Part shown: one piece after another, positions 7,835 to 18,700 of the stretch
Numbering within the stretch: the first letter of the stretch is position 1
Layout: every line of letters begins with the position of its first letter
Assembly: GCF_009861525.1 (NCBI RefSeq)
Contig: NZ_WVHL01000005.1
Coordinates: 1,364,001-1,428,000, forward strand
Reading direction: 5' to 3'
Origin: Pseudomonas sp. LD120
GTDB lineage: Bacteria > Pseudomonadota > Gammaproteobacteria > Pseudomonadales > Pseudomonadaceae
DNA length: 64,000 nt
Made by a program: the position numbers and the translations under genes
The notes under the pieces: generated by a model
Told to the model about the DNA's origin: nothing
The model's database searches: none
What the model saw: only the letters and a program-made list of their open reading frames with translations

Positions 7835-9634
7835 GTGAGTGATTTGAGTCATATCCGCAATTTCTCCATCATCGCCCACATTGACCATGGCAAGTCGACT
7901 CTGGCCGATCGCTTTATCCAGATGTGCGGCGGCCTGGCCGATCGCGAAATGGAGGCCCAGGTTCTGGACTCCATGGACCTTGAACGTGAGCGCGGGATCA
8001 CCATCAAGGCCCACAGCGTTACCCTCTATTACAAAGCCAAAGATGGTGTGACCTACCAGCTGAACTTCATTGATACCCCGGGCCACGTCGACTTCACCTA
8101 TGAAGTCAGCCGCTCCCTGGCGGCCTGTGAAGGTGCTCTGCTGGTGGTGGATGCCGGCCAGGGTGTTGAAGCCCAGTCGGTGGCCAACTGCTACACCGCC
8201 ATCGAGCAAGGCCTGGAAGTGATGCCGGTGCTGAACAAGATCGACCTGCCACAGGCCGATCCGGAACGGGTCAAGGAAGAGATCGAGAAGATCATCGGCA
8301 TCGACGCCACCGACGCCGTGACTTGCAGCGCCAAGACCGGTCTGGGTGTGGGCGAGGTGCTTGAGCGCCTGGTGACCACCATCCCGGCGCCAACCGGCAA
8401 CATTGAAGACCCGCTGCAAGCGTTGATCATCGACTCCTGGTTCGACAATTACCTGGGGGTCGTGTCCCTGGTGCGTGTGCGTCATGGCCGGGTGAAGAAA
8501 GGCGACAAGATCCTGGTTAAATCCACTGGCAAGATCCACCTGGTGGACAGCGTCGGTGTGTTCAACCCGAAGCACACCGCGACCGCCGACCTGAAGGCCG
8601 GTGAAGTGGGCTTCATCATTGCCGGTATCAAGGACATTCACGGGGCGCCGGTGGGCGACACCCTGACCTTGAACTCGACCCCGGACGTCGAAGTGCTGCC
8701 GGGGTTCAAGCGTATCCAGCCGCAGGTGTACGCCGGTCTGTTCCCGGTCAGCTCCGACGACTTCGAGGACTTCCGCGAAGCCTTGCAGAAGCTCACTCTC
8801 AACGACTCGTCGCTGCAGTACACGCCGGAAAGCTCCGATGCCCTGGGCTTCGGCTTCCGCTGCGGGTTCCTCGGCATGCTGCACATGGAAATCATCCAGG
8901 AGCGCCTGGAGCGCGAATACGACCTGGACCTGATCACCACCGCGCCGACGGTTATTTTCGAGTTGTTGCTGAAAAATGGCGAGACGATCTACGTCGATAA
9001 CCCATCCAAGCTGCCGGATCTGTCGGCCATCGAAGACATGCGCGAGCCGATCGTGCGGGCCAACATTCTTGTGCCGCAAGAGCACTTGGGCAACGTCATA
9101 ACCCTGTGCATCGAGAAACGCGGTGTGCAGCACGACATGCTGTTCCTCGGCAGCCAGGTCCAGGTGACCTACGATTTGCCGATGAACGAAGTGGTGTTGG
9201 ACTTCTTCGACCGTTTGAAATCCACCAGTCGCGGCTATGCTTCGCTGGATTACCACTTCGACCGTTATCAGTCGGCTAATCTGGTCAAGCTCGATGTACT
9301 GATCAACAGTGAGAAGGTCGACGCCCTGGCGTTGATCGTCCACCGTGACAACGCCCACTACAAAGGGCGTGCGTTGACCGAGAAGATGAAGGAACTGATT
9401 CCTCGGCAGATGTTTGACGTGGCAATCCAGGCCGCCATTGGTGGGCAGATTGTGGCGCGGACAACCGTCAAGGCGCTCAGAAAGAACGTACTGGCCAAAT
9501 GCTACGGTGGTGACGTTAGCCGTAAGCGCAAGCTGTTGGAAAAGCAAAAGGCCGGTAAGAAACGCATGAAGCAAGTGGGCAACGTGGAAATTCCACAAGA
9601 AGCCTTCCTTGCTGTGCTCAGGTTGGATAGTTAG
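7835..9634 (+). CDS. lepA: Elongation factor 4 (back-translocating GTPase)
   Basis: Ribosome-bound translational GTPase that acts on stalled or mis-translocated ribosomes. The product has 599 residues, the family norm, and starts at a GTG giving MSDLSHIRNF. The P-loop AHIDHGKST is at 14-22, the G3 motif DTPGH follows near residue 80 and the G4 motif NKID near 135. The C-terminal EF-4-specific domain ends in a basic tail (KQKAGKKRMKQVG). An in-frame ATG-like extension upstream covers the promoter region and was not used. lepB follows after only 5 bases. In many pseudomonads mucD precedes lepA; here lptG does (see findings). Confidence 0.97.
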   Translation: MSDLSHIRNFSIIAHIDHGKSTLADRFIQMCGGLADREMEAQVLDSMDLERERGITIKAHSVTLYYKAKDGVTYQLNFIDTPGHVDFTYEVSRSLAACEGALLVVDAGQGVEAQSVANCYTAIEQGLEVMPVLNKIDLPQADPERVKEEIEKIIGIDATDAVTCSAKTGLGVGEVLERLVTTIPAPTGNIEDPLQALIIDSWFDNYLGVVSLVRVRHGRVKKGDKILVKSTGKIHLVDSVGVFNPKHTATADLKAGEVGFIIAGIKDIHGAPVGDTLTLNSTPDVEVLPGFKRIQPQVYAGLFPVSSDDFEDFREALQKLTLNDSSLQYTPESSDALGFGFRCGFLGMLHMEIIQERLEREYDLDLITTAPTVIFELLLKNGETIYVDNPSKLPDLSAIEDMREPIVRANILVPQEHLGNVITLCIEKRGVQHDMLFLGSQVQVTYDLPMNEVVLDFFDRLKSTSRGYASLDYHFDRYQSANLVKLDVLINSEKVDALALIVHRDNAHYKGRALTEKMKELIPRQMFDVAIQAAIGGQIVARTTVKALRKNVLAKCYGGDVSRKRKLLEKQKAGKKRMKQVGNVEIPQEAFLAVLRLDS

Positions 9635-9639
9635 GTCCT

Positions 9640-10494
9640 ATGTCACTAAATTTCCCGCTGTTGCTGGTCATCGCTGTCTTCGTGTGCGGTTTCTTGGCGT
9701 TGCTCGATCTGGTGTTTCTGGCGCCTCGTCGACGCGCGGCCATCGCCAACTATCAGGGCAGCGTCAGCCAGCCGGATGGGCTGGTGCTCGAGAAACTGAA
9801 CAAGGAGCCGTTGCTGGTTGAATACGGCAAGTCGTTCTTTCCAGTGTTGTTCCTCGTTCTGGTGCTGCGTTCGTTCCTGGTGGAACCGTTTCAGATTCCA
9901 TCGGGCTCGATGAAGCCGACCCTGGACGTTGGCGACTTCATTCTGGTGAGCAAGTTTTCTTACGGGATCCGTCTGCCGGTGATCGACAAGAAAGTCATCG
10001 ATGTCGGTGATCCGCAGCGCGGTGATGTGATGGTGTTCCGTTACCCTAGCGACCCGAGCGTCAACTACATCAAGCGTGTGGTTGGCCTGCCGGGCGACAC
10101 GGTGCGTTACACCGCCGATAAGCGCCTGTTCGTCAATGGCGAGTCGGTTGCCGAACAACTGGTCGGATCGGAGCCAGGCATGCTCGGCACTGCCGAGCTG
10201 TACAAGGAGCAGCTCGGCGAGGCAGAGCACCTGATCCGCAAGGAAATGAGTCGCTACCATGCCGCGCCTGACCATACCTGGACCGTGCCGGCCGGGCACT
10301 ACTTCATGATGGGCGACAACCGCGACAACTCCAACGACAGTCGCTACTGGGATGACCCGAACATTCCCAAAGAGTTGCTGGGCATGGTTCCCGACAAAAA
10401 TATCGTCGGCAAGGCCTTCGCAGTCTGGATGAGCTGGCCCGAACCGAAACTCAGCCACCTGCCGAATTTCTCGCGGGTTGGCCTGATCAAGTAA
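9640..10494 (+). CDS. lepB: Signal peptidase I
   Basis: Inner-membrane serine protease that removes signal peptides from exported preproteins. The 284-residue protein has two N-terminal hydrophobic segments (about 5-27 and 66-82) followed by the periplasmic catalytic domain. The catalytic Ser90 lies in PSGSMKPTL, the general base Lys145 in YIKRVVGLPGD, and the late box GDNRDNSNDSRYW is present. The Ser/Lys dyad is therefore intact. It is tightly coupled to lepA. A hairpin terminator follows. Confidence 0.97.
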   Translation: MSLNFPLLLVIAVFVCGFLALLDLVFLAPRRRAAIANYQGSVSQPDGLVLEKLNKEPLLVEYGKSFFPVLFLVLVLRSFLVEPFQIPSGSMKPTLDVGDFILVSKFSYGIRLPVIDKKVIDVGDPQRGDVMVFRYPSDPSVNYIKRVVGLPGDTVRYTADKRLFVNGESVAEQLVGSEPGMLGTAELYKEQLGEAEHLIRKEMSRYHAAPDHTWTVPAGHYFMMGDNRDNSNDSRYWDDPNIPKELLGMVPDKNIVGKAFAVWMSWPEPKLSHLPNFSRVGLIK

Positions 10495-10501
10495 TCACAC
10501 A

Positions 10502-10534
10502 CGGCGCTGTTGAACACAGCGCCGAATGCTTTTC
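10502..10534 (+). terminator. Intrinsic terminator after lepB
   Basis: A perfect 9-bp stem (CGGCGCTGT with ACAGCGCCG) around the loop TGAAC, followed by a weak T run (TGCTTTTCT). The loop and right arm, TTGAACACAGCG, recur as a 12-base direct repeat about 120 bases downstream in the rnc leader. Confidence 0.65.
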
Positions 10535-10584
10535 TGGCTCTTGTGTAAAACGGCCTTGCCTTCGGGCGGCCCGTGACAGGTTTA

Positions 10585-10612
10585 TTGCCAGCAGCATGCA
10601 GTCAACGATATT
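10585..10612 (+). promoter_or_regulatory. Probable rnc-era promoter and structured leader
   Basis: TTGCCA at 10585-10590 and GATATT at 10607-10612 with a 16-base spacer predict a transcript starting near 10618, leaving a leader of about 90 bases before rnc. The leader contains two small hairpins: a CGCAC/GTGCG stem, and TTTCG-GTAA-CGAAA with a GNRA-type loop. E. coli rnc is autoregulated through leader hairpins cut by RNase III; whether that applies here is inference. Confidence 0.45.
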
Positions 10613-10710
10613 CAGGATGTGGATTTGAACACAGCGTTAATTGCCACCCGCACCTCGTGCGCGGCCCCTAGGATGGCGAGTTTCGGTAACGAAATCAGTG
10701 TGGGTAAACC

Positions 10711-11392
10711 GTGAGCGTTTCTTTGAGCCGTCTCGAGCGTCAGCTCGGTTATTCCTTCAAGGACCAGGAACTGATGATCCTGGCCCTGACTCACCGCAGC
10801 TTTGCCGGGCGTAATAATGAACGCCTGGAGTTTCTCGGTGATGCGATTCTTAACTTCGTGGCGGGCGAGGCGTTGTTTGAGCGTTTCCCCCAGGCCCGCG
10901 AAGGCCAGTTGTCGCGTTTGCGTGCGCGCCTGGTGAAAGGTGAAACACTGGCCGTGCTGGCCCGGGGGTTCGACTTGGGCGAGTACCTGCGCCTGGGTTC
11001 CGGCGAATTGAAGAGCGGTGGTTTTCGTCGTGAATCGATCCTGGCCGATGCCTTGGAGGCCTTGATCGGCGCGATCTACCTGGATGCCGGCATGGAAACG
11101 GCCCGTGACCGCGTACTGTCCTGGCTGACCTCGGAGTTCGAGAGCCTGACCTTGGTGGACACCAACAAAGACCCCAAGACCCGGCTGCAGGAGTTCCTCC
11201 AGTCCCGCGCCTGCGAACTGCCACGCTACGAAGTGGTGGATATCCAGGGCGAGCCGCACTGCCGGACATTCTTCGTGGAATGTGAAGTCACCTTATTGAA
11301 CGAAAAAAGCCGAGGTCAGGGTGTGAGTCGTCGTATTGCCGAACAGGTAGCGGCCGCTGCAGCACTGATTGCCCTGGGCGTGGAGAATGGCC

Positions 11393-11400
<8 letters not shown>
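10711..11400 (+). CDS. rnc: Ribonuclease III
   Basis: Double-strand-specific endoribonuclease for rRNA processing and decay of structured RNAs. The product has 229 residues. The RNase III signature ERLEFLGDA at 37-45 carries the catalytic acidic residues, the second acidic cluster is near residues 110-120 (DALEALIGAIYLD), and a C-terminal dsRNA-binding domain spans about 150-225. The 3' end overlaps era by 8 bases, as in most gammaproteobacteria, so the two are translationally coupled. The DUF4845 gene that I recall between lepB and rnc in PAO1 (PA0769) is absent. Confidence 0.97.
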
Positions 11401-12295
<895 letters not shown>

Positions 12296-12310
12296 GCGCC
12301 CGGCTCTGAT

Positions 12311-12431
12311 GTGGCGCGGGCTTGCTTGCGCCGTAGTGCAAAACGCTCTCAGGACCTGTTGATCGCGACGTGTTAGAGGCGTCGCGATGGCTCGTGTCGC
12401 GGCTGCTACGCGCCTCGGCGCGAGCCCGCCC
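12311..12431. repeat. Degenerate REP-type palindromes between era and recO
   Basis: The gap holds GGCGC/GCGCC around a GGGCTTGCTT core at 12313-12332, a perfect 9-bp inverted repeat (ATCGCGACG at 12362-12370 with CGTCGCGAT at 12380-12388), and an inverted partner of the first element (GGCGCGAGCCCGCC) at about 12417-12430. The layout, two inverted REP-like sequences around a central hairpin, resembles a decayed REPIN. No T run follows. Confidence 0.5.
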
Positions 12432-12465
12432 CCCTCAGCGCATCTCACTTGAAAGTTGGACATTG

Positions 12466-13155
12466 ATGTCTAGCAACGCCCCGGTCGGCCAACTCGCCTA
12501 CGTCCTGCACAGCCGCGCCTATCGCGAAAGCAGCGCGCTGGTGGACTTTCTTACCCCTCAAGGTCGTCTGCGTGCCGTATTGCGCAACGCTCGGGGCAAA
12601 GCCGGGACCCTGGCCCGGCCCTTCGTTCCTCTGGAAGTCGAGTTTCGCGGCCGTGGCGAGTTGAAGAATGTCGGTCGCATGGACAGTGCGGGGATCGCCG
12701 GGTGGCTCAATGGCGAAGCGCTGTTCAGTGGCCTGTATCTGAATGAACTGCTGATTCGCCTGTTGCCTGCCGAAGATCCCCATCCAGCCGTCTTCGATCA
12801 CTACGCGGCCACCTTGCAGGCCCTGGCTGAAGGTCGGCCGCTGGAGCCGCTGCTGCGAGCTTTCGAGTGGCGACTACTGGACGACCTGGGTTATGGCTTT
12901 GCGTTGGACAGTGACATTCACGGCGCGCCCATTGCTGCCGACGGTCTTTACCGACTGCAGGTGGACGCTGGACTGGAGCAGGTCTTCCTGCTGCAGCCGG
13001 GTTTGTTCAATGGCGCGGAGTTGCTGGCCATGGCCGAGGCTGACTGGAGTGCGCCCGGCGCGCTGTCGGCGGCCAAGCGGCTGATGCGCCAGGCCCTGGC
13101 CGTGCACCTGGGCGGCCGGCCTCTGGTCAGTCGCGAATTGTTTCGCAAGCCTTAG
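12466..13155 (+). CDS. recO: DNA repair protein RecO
   Basis: Works with RecR, and RecF on gaps, to load RecA onto SSB-coated DNA. The product has 229 residues starting MSSNAPVGQLAYVLHSRAYR. The N-terminal OB fold includes the typical YRESSALVDFLTPQGR, followed by RNARGKAGTLARPFVPLEV. The C-terminal helical domain follows; the zinc-binding cysteines seen in some RecO proteins are absent, as is common in gammaproteobacteria. An upstream extension of 32 codons covers REP sequence and was rejected. It lies in the conserved rnc-era-recO-pdxJ order. Confidence 0.94.
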   Translation: MSSNAPVGQLAYVLHSRAYRESSALVDFLTPQGRLRAVLRNARGKAGTLARPFVPLEVEFRGRGELKNVGRMDSAGIAGWLNGEALFSGLYLNELLIRLLPAEDPHPAVFDHYAATLQALAEGRPLEPLLRAFEWRLLDDLGYGFALDSDIHGAPIAADGLYRLQVDAGLEQVFLLQPGLFNGAELLAMAEADWSAPGALSAAKRLMRQALAVHLGGRPLVSRELFRKP

Positions 13156-13204
13156 TCTCCCCGTATGCTGTGCGCCGCATCTTCATTTATTCAGGAGCGC
13201 TTCC

Positions 13205-13951
13205 GTGACCACCAGCAATCGCATTCTTCTTGGCGTGAACATCGACCACGTTGCCACTCTGCGTCAGGCCCGAGGTACTCGTTATCCTGATCCGGTCAAG
13301 GCAGCGCTGGACGCGGAAGAGGCAGGTGCTGACGGCATCACCGTGCACTTGCGCGAAGATCGCCGACACATTCAGGAGCGCGACGTGCTGCTGCTCAAAG
13401 ATGTGCTGCAGACACGGATGAACTTCGAGATGGGCGTCACTGAAGAGATGATGGCCTTTGCCGAGCGCATCCGTCCGGCGCACATTTGCCTGGTGCCGGA
13501 AACCCGCCAGGAGCTCACCACCGAAGGCGGTTTGGATGTAGCAGGGCAGGAAGCGCGGATCAAGGCAGCGGTGGAGCGCTTGTCGCAGATCGGTTGCGAA
13601 GTGTCCTTGTTCATCGATGCCGACGAGCGTCAGATCGAGGCCTCCAAACGGGTCGGCGCGCCGGCCATCGAGTTGCACACCGGCCGCTATGCCGATGCCC
13701 AGACGCCGACTGACGTGGCCGATGAGTTGCAGCGCATCGTTGACGGGGTTGCCGTGGGGCTGGCCCAGGGACTGATCGTCAATGCCGGTCACGGCCTGCA
13801 TTACCACAACGTCGAAGCGGTGGCGGCGATCAAGGGCATCAACGAGCTGAACATCGGCCACGCTCTGGTGGCTCATGCCTTGTTCGTCGGCTTCAAGGGG
13901 GCGGTAGCGGAAATGAAAGCCTTGATCCTGGCGGCTGCGGCCAAGGCCTGA
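13205..13951 (+). CDS. pdxJ: Pyridoxine 5'-phosphate synthase
   Basis: Condenses 1-deoxy-D-xylulose 5-phosphate with 3-amino-2-oxopropyl phosphate to form pyridoxine phosphate, the ring-closing step of DXP-dependent vitamin B6 synthesis. The product has 248 residues and a TIM-barrel pattern. It opens with LLGVNIDHVATLRQARGT, carries GADGITVHLREDRRHIQ with the catalytic His/Arg cluster, and ends with NAGHGLHYHN and ELNIGHALVA, phosphate-binding segments of the family. The start ATG-like GTG at 13205 follows AGGAGCG. It is the last gene of the lepA-pdxJ block; a perfect REP inverted repeat follows directly. Confidence 0.97.
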   Translation: MTTSNRILLGVNIDHVATLRQARGTRYPDPVKAALDAEEAGADGITVHLREDRRHIQERDVLLLKDVLQTRMNFEMGVTEEMMAFAERIRPAHICLVPETRQELTTEGGLDVAGQEARIKAAVERLSQIGCEVSLFIDADERQIEASKRVGAPAIELHTGRYADAQTPTDVADELQRIVDGVAVGLAQGLIVNAGHGLHYHNVEAVAAIKGINELNIGHALVAHALFVGFKGAVAEMKALILAAAAKA

Positions 13952-13957
13952 ATGACC

Positions 13958-14012
13958 TTCGCCGGCCAGCCGGCTCCTGCACAACCTCTGTAGGAGCCGG
14001 CTGGCCGGCGAA
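13958..14012. repeat. REP-type perfect 21-bp inverted repeat (bidirectional terminator candidate)
   Basis: Left arm 13958-13978 and right arm 13992-14012 are perfect 21-base reverse complements (TTCGCCGGCCAGCCGGCTCCT) around a 13-base loop. It lies between the converging stop codons of pdxJ and mltF. The arms match the AGGAGCCGGCTGGCCGGCGAA style of fluorescent-pseudomonad REP elements. It may stop transcription from both sides. Confidence 0.85.
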
Positions 14013-14017
14013 TCTGT

Positions 14018-15478
14018 TTAGAGCTGCGGACTGTTTTCCGGCGGCTTGGTCTTGTTGACGCCCGGCACATGCAGCTCGCCTTCGGCGACCTGATCGCCTT
14101 CAAGCTGTGGCTGGGTTACCCAGGTCAGAATGTCGTAGTAACGACGGATGTTGGCGACGAAGTGCACCGGCTCGCCGCCCCGAGCGTAACCGTAGCGGGT
14201 CTTGCTGTACCACTGCTTCTGCGACAGGCGTGGGAGCATTTTCTTCACATCCAGCCACTTGTTCGGATTCAGCCCTTCCTTTCCCGCCAGCTTGCGGGCA
14301 TCGTCCAGATGGCCGCCGCCGACGTTATACGCGGCGAGGGCAAACCAGGTGCGGTCCGGCTCCTCAATGTTGTCGTCCAACTGCTCCATGATGTAGGCCA
14401 GGTACTTGGCGCCGCCGCTGATGCTTTGCTTGGGGTCCAGGCGATTGGATACACCCATGGCCTGGGCAGTGTTCTGGGTCAGCATCATCAGCCCGCGTAC
14501 GCCGGTCTTGGAGGTCACTTCGGCCTGCCACATCGATTCCTGGTAGCCGACGGCCGCCAATAGGCGCCAGTCGAGCTTTTCCAGCTTGGCCGAGGCTCTG
14601 AACTGTTTTTCATACTTGGGCAGGCGTTGCTGCAGATGTTGGGCGAAGGTGTAGGCACCCACATAGCCCAGCACGTCCACGTGGCCGTAATAGCGATCTT
14701 TCAGGCGTTGCAGGGTGCCGTTCTTATCGACCTTGTCGAGGAAACTGTTGATCTCGTTGAGCAGACTGTTGTCTTCGCCGGCGGCTACCGCCCAGCTCTG
14801 GCCGCGGGCGTCGCCCAGGTCGAAGGCCACCCGGACCTTGGGGAAGTACACCTGGTTCATCGCCAATTCGTTGGAGTCCACCAGGGTCAGGTCGATCTGC
14901 CCTTCATCCACCATGCGCAGCAAGTCGACCACCTCAACGGCGTCCGACTCTTCGTATTCGATAGCGGGGTATTTGAGCTTGAGCTGCGCCAATTGCTCGG
15001 CGTGGCTGCTGCCCTTGAGCACCATGATGTGCTTGCCCTCCAGGTTTTTTGCACTGGTAGGGCGAGAGCGGCCGTTGCGATAGATGACTTGCGGGGTGAC
15101 TTGCAGATAGGGGTGGGAGAATCTGACTTGCTGCTTGCGCTGCTCGCTGCTCACCAGGCCGGCGGCAGCCAGCACCGGGCCTTTGGGCTGGCCCAGTTGA
15201 TTGAACAGGTCGTCGAGATTGTCGGCGGTCTCGATTTTCAGCTCCACGCCCAGATCGTCGGCAAAGCGTTTCACCAGCTCGTATTCGAAGCCGGTTTCGC
15301 CGTTGCGATCCTGAAAATAGGTGGCGGGGCTGTTGCGGGTGATCACCCGCAAAACGCCATCCTCCTTTACGCGCTCAAGGGTGCTGGGTTTTTCAACACA
15401 GGCGCCGAGCATCAGGAAGAGTCCGGTAGCGATGAGCCATTTGGCGCAGCGCGGACGTAAAGCCATAGGGGAAAACAT
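14018..15478 (-). CDS. mltF: Membrane-bound lytic murein transglycosylase F
   Basis: Outer-membrane lipoprotein that cleaves peptidoglycan glycan strands to 1,6-anhydromuropeptides. The product has 486 residues. The N-terminus MFSPMALRPR precedes a hydrophobic stretch and the lipobox LGAC with lipidated Cys27. Residues about 45-265 form a periplasmic solute-binding (SBP_bac_3-like) domain, and the rest is an SLT lysozyme-like domain with AVGYQESMW holding the catalytic Glu. A longer frame adds 38 residues before the lipoprotein signal and was rejected. It converges on pdxJ and is divergent from purL, as in PAO1. Confidence 0.95.
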   Translation of the reverse strand: MFSPMALRPRCAKWLIATGLFLMLGACVEKPSTLERVKEDGVLRVITRNSPATYFQDRNGETGFEYELVKRFADDLGVELKIETADNLDDLFNQLGQPKGPVLAAAGLVSSEQRKQQVRFSHPYLQVTPQVIYRNGRSRPTSAKNLEGKHIMVLKGSSHAEQLAQLKLKYPAIEYEESDAVEVVDLLRMVDEGQIDLTLVDSNELAMNQVYFPKVRVAFDLGDARGQSWAVAAGEDNSLLNEINSFLDKVDKNGTLQRLKDRYYGHVDVLGYVGAYTFAQHLQQRLPKYEKQFRASAKLEKLDWRLLAAVGYQESMWQAEVTSKTGVRGLMMLTQNTAQAMGVSNRLDPKQSISGGAKYLAYIMEQLDDNIEEPDRTWFALAAYNVGGGHLDDARKLAGKEGLNPNKWLDVKKMLPRLSQKQWYSKTRYGYARGGEPVHFVANIRRYYDILTWVTQPQLEGDQVAEGELHVPGVNKTKPPENSPQL

Positions 15479-15764
15479 TGGCGCAGTATACGCAAAGGAT
15501 AACGGCCGCCATATCTCGACAGTGAAGGGCTTGTCTGCTAGCGCTTGGCGAACTGGGCTGGAGCCCTCAAGAATGGGGCCTCGGGCGCGCAAATGACGAT
15601 TAAAATAACCTGCGGCAATCGCACCAATAAACCTTTGTTATAAGACCAGGGGCCCGGGCCGACATCCGGAGGCGAGGGAGGTTGCGTTTCGAGTGCCGAT
15701 GCCAGCGGTTTACGTTAGAATGCACGGCCTCAAAGCACACCCCCTTCCCGAGGCTGTCCCGAAG

Positions 15765-18700
15765 ATGTTGATCCTGCGCGGCGCTCCTGCCCTTTCTGCC
15801 TTTCGCCACAGCAAGCTCCTTGAACAACTGAGCCAGAAGGTTCCAGCTGTCACTGGCCTGTATGCTGAATTCGCTCACTTCGCCGAGGTAACCGGCGTCC
15901 TGACCGGCGACGAACAGCAGGTGCTTGCGCGCCTTCTGAAGTACGGCCCCAGCGTTCCGGTACAAGAACCGAGCGGTCGTTTGTTCCTGGTCCTGCCGCG
16001 TTTCGGCACCATCTCGCCCTGGTCGAGCAAGGCCAGCGACATCGCCCGTAACTGTGGCCTGGCGAAAGTCCTGCGCCTGGAGCGCGGCATCGCCTTCTAC
16101 GTCGCCGGTGAGTTCAGCGACGCCGATGCGCAGTTGATTGCCGATGCGTTGCACGACCGCATGACCCAGATCGTGGTGGCCAATCTGGAACAGGCCGCCG
16201 GGCTGTTCAGCCACGCCGAACCCAAGCCGCTGACCGCCATCGACATCCTCGGCGGCGGCCGCGCCGCGTTGGAACAAGCCAACAGCGAACTGGGCCTGGC
16301 CCTGGCCGAAGACGAAATCGATTACCTGATGACCGCCTTCCAGGGCCTCAAGCGTAATCCCCACGACATCGAACTGATGATGTTCGCCCAGGCCAACTCC
16401 GAGCACTGCCGCCACAAGATCTTCAACGCCAGTTGGGACATCGACGGCCAGAGCCAGGAAAAAAGCCTGTTCGGCATGATCAAGAACACCTACCAGATGC
16501 ACAGCGAAGGTGTGCTGTCGGCTTATAAGGACAACGCGGCGGTGATCGTCGGTTCCGTTGCCGGACGTTTCTACCCGAACCCTGAAACTCGCCAGTACGG
16601 CGCGGTGCAGGAGCCGGTGCACATCCTGATGAAGGTCGAGACCCACAACCACCCGACCGCCATTGCTCCATTCCCTGGCGCCTCCACCGGTTCCGGCGGC
16701 GAAATCCGTGACGAAGGCGCCACCGGTCGCGGCGCCAAGCCCAAAGCCGGCCTCACCGGTTTTACCGTGTCCAACCTGCAGATCCCGGGCTTCGAGCAGC
16801 CGTGGGAAGTGCCATATGGCAAGCCAGAACGCATCGTCACCGCCCTCGACATCATGATCGAAGGACCGCTGGGCGGCGCTGCGTTCAACAACGAATTCGG
16901 CCGTCCGGCCCTGACCGGTTATTTCCGTACCTTCGAGCAATCCATTGCCACGCCTCGTGGCGATGAAGTTCGTGGTTACCACAAGCCGATCATGCTGGCA
17001 GGCGGCATGGGCAATATCCGTGACGAACACGTGCAGAAAGGCGAGATCACTGTCGGCTCCAAGCTGATCGTCCTCGGCGGCCCGGCGATGCTCATCGGCC
17101 TGGGCGGCGGCGCGGCATCCTCCATGGCCACCGGTACCAGCTCGGCGGACCTGGATTTTGCTTCGGTACAACGTGAAAACCCGGAAATGGAACGCCGTTG
17201 CCAGGAAGTCATCGACCGTTGCTGGCAACTGGGGGACAACAACCCCATCAGCTTCATCCACGACGTCGGCGCCGGTGGCCTGTCCAACGCCTTCCCGGAG
17301 CTGGTCAACGATGGCGGCCGCGGCGGTCGCTTCGAACTGCGCAACATTCCCAACGACGAGCCGGGCATGGCCCCGCACGAAATCTGGTCCAACGAATCCC
17401 AGGAGCGTTATGTCCTGGCGGTGGGCGCGGCGGATTTCGAGCGCTTCAAGGCCATCTGCGAGCGCGAGCGTTGCCCATTCGCGGTGGTCGGCGAAGCCAC
17501 TGCCGAGCCACAGCTGACCGTGACCGACAGCCACTTCGGCAACAGCCCGGTGGACATGCCGCTGGAAGTGCTGCTGGGCAAGGCCCCGCGCATGCACCGT
17601 TCGGCGGTTCGGGAAACCGAGTTGGGTGATGATTTCGATCCAAGCACCCTGGATATCGCCGAGAGCATCAAGCGCGTCCTGCATCACCCGGCCGTGGCCA
17701 GCAAGAGCTTCCTGATCACCATCGGCGACCGCACCATCACCGGCCTCGTGGCTCGCGACCAGATGGTCGGCCCATGGCAGGTGCCGGTGGCTGATGTGGC
17801 CGTGACCGCCACCAGTTTCGACGTCTACACCGGTGAAGCCATGGCCATGGGCGAGCGCACGCCGCTGGCCCTGCTGGATGCCCCGGCGTCCGGCCGTATG
17901 GCGATCGGCGAAACCCTGACCAACATCGCGGCGTCGCGGATCAACAAGATCAGCGACATCAAGCTCTCCGCCAACTGGATGTCCGCTGCCGGCCACCCGG
18001 GCGAAGACGCACGTCTGTACGACACCGTCAAGGCGGTGGGCATGGAGCTGTGCCCCGAGCTGGGCATTACCATCCCGGTGGGCAAGGACTCGATGTCCAT
18101 GGCCACCCGCTGGAACGAAGAGGGCGTGGACAAGAGCGTCACCTCGCCGCTGTCGCTGATCGTGACCGGCTTCGCGCCAGTGACGGACATCCGTCAGACC
18201 CTGACCCCGCAACTGCGCATGGACAAGGGCACTACCGACCTGATCCTGATCGACCTCGGTCGCGGGCAGAATCGCATGGGCGCCTCGATCCTGGCCCAGA
18301 CCCACGGCAAGCTTGGCAGCCAGGCGCCGGACGTCGACGACGCCGAAGACCTGAAAGCCTTCTTCGCCGTGATCCAGGGCCTCAACGCCGACGGCCACCT
18401 GCTGGCCTACCACGACCGTTCCGATGGCGGTCTGCTGGTCAGCGCCGTGGAAATGGCCTTCGCCGGTCACTGCGGGCTGAACCTGACCCTCGATGCCGTA
18501 GCGGAAAATGCGGGGGAAATCGCCGCCATCCTGTTCAACGAAGAACTGGGTGCGGTGATCCAGGTGCATCAGGACGCGACTCCAGACGTGCTGGCGCAGT
18601 TCAGTGCCGCCGGCCTGGGCGACTGTGTAGCGGTGATCGGTCAACCGATCAACAACGGTGAAGTGAGCATCTCCTATAACGGCGAAAGCGTATTCACCGG

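Noticed and set aside
7829..9598. A 589-codon minus-strand frame opposite lepA
   Set aside because: Complement of a strongly conserved gene; no ribosome binding site or family motif.
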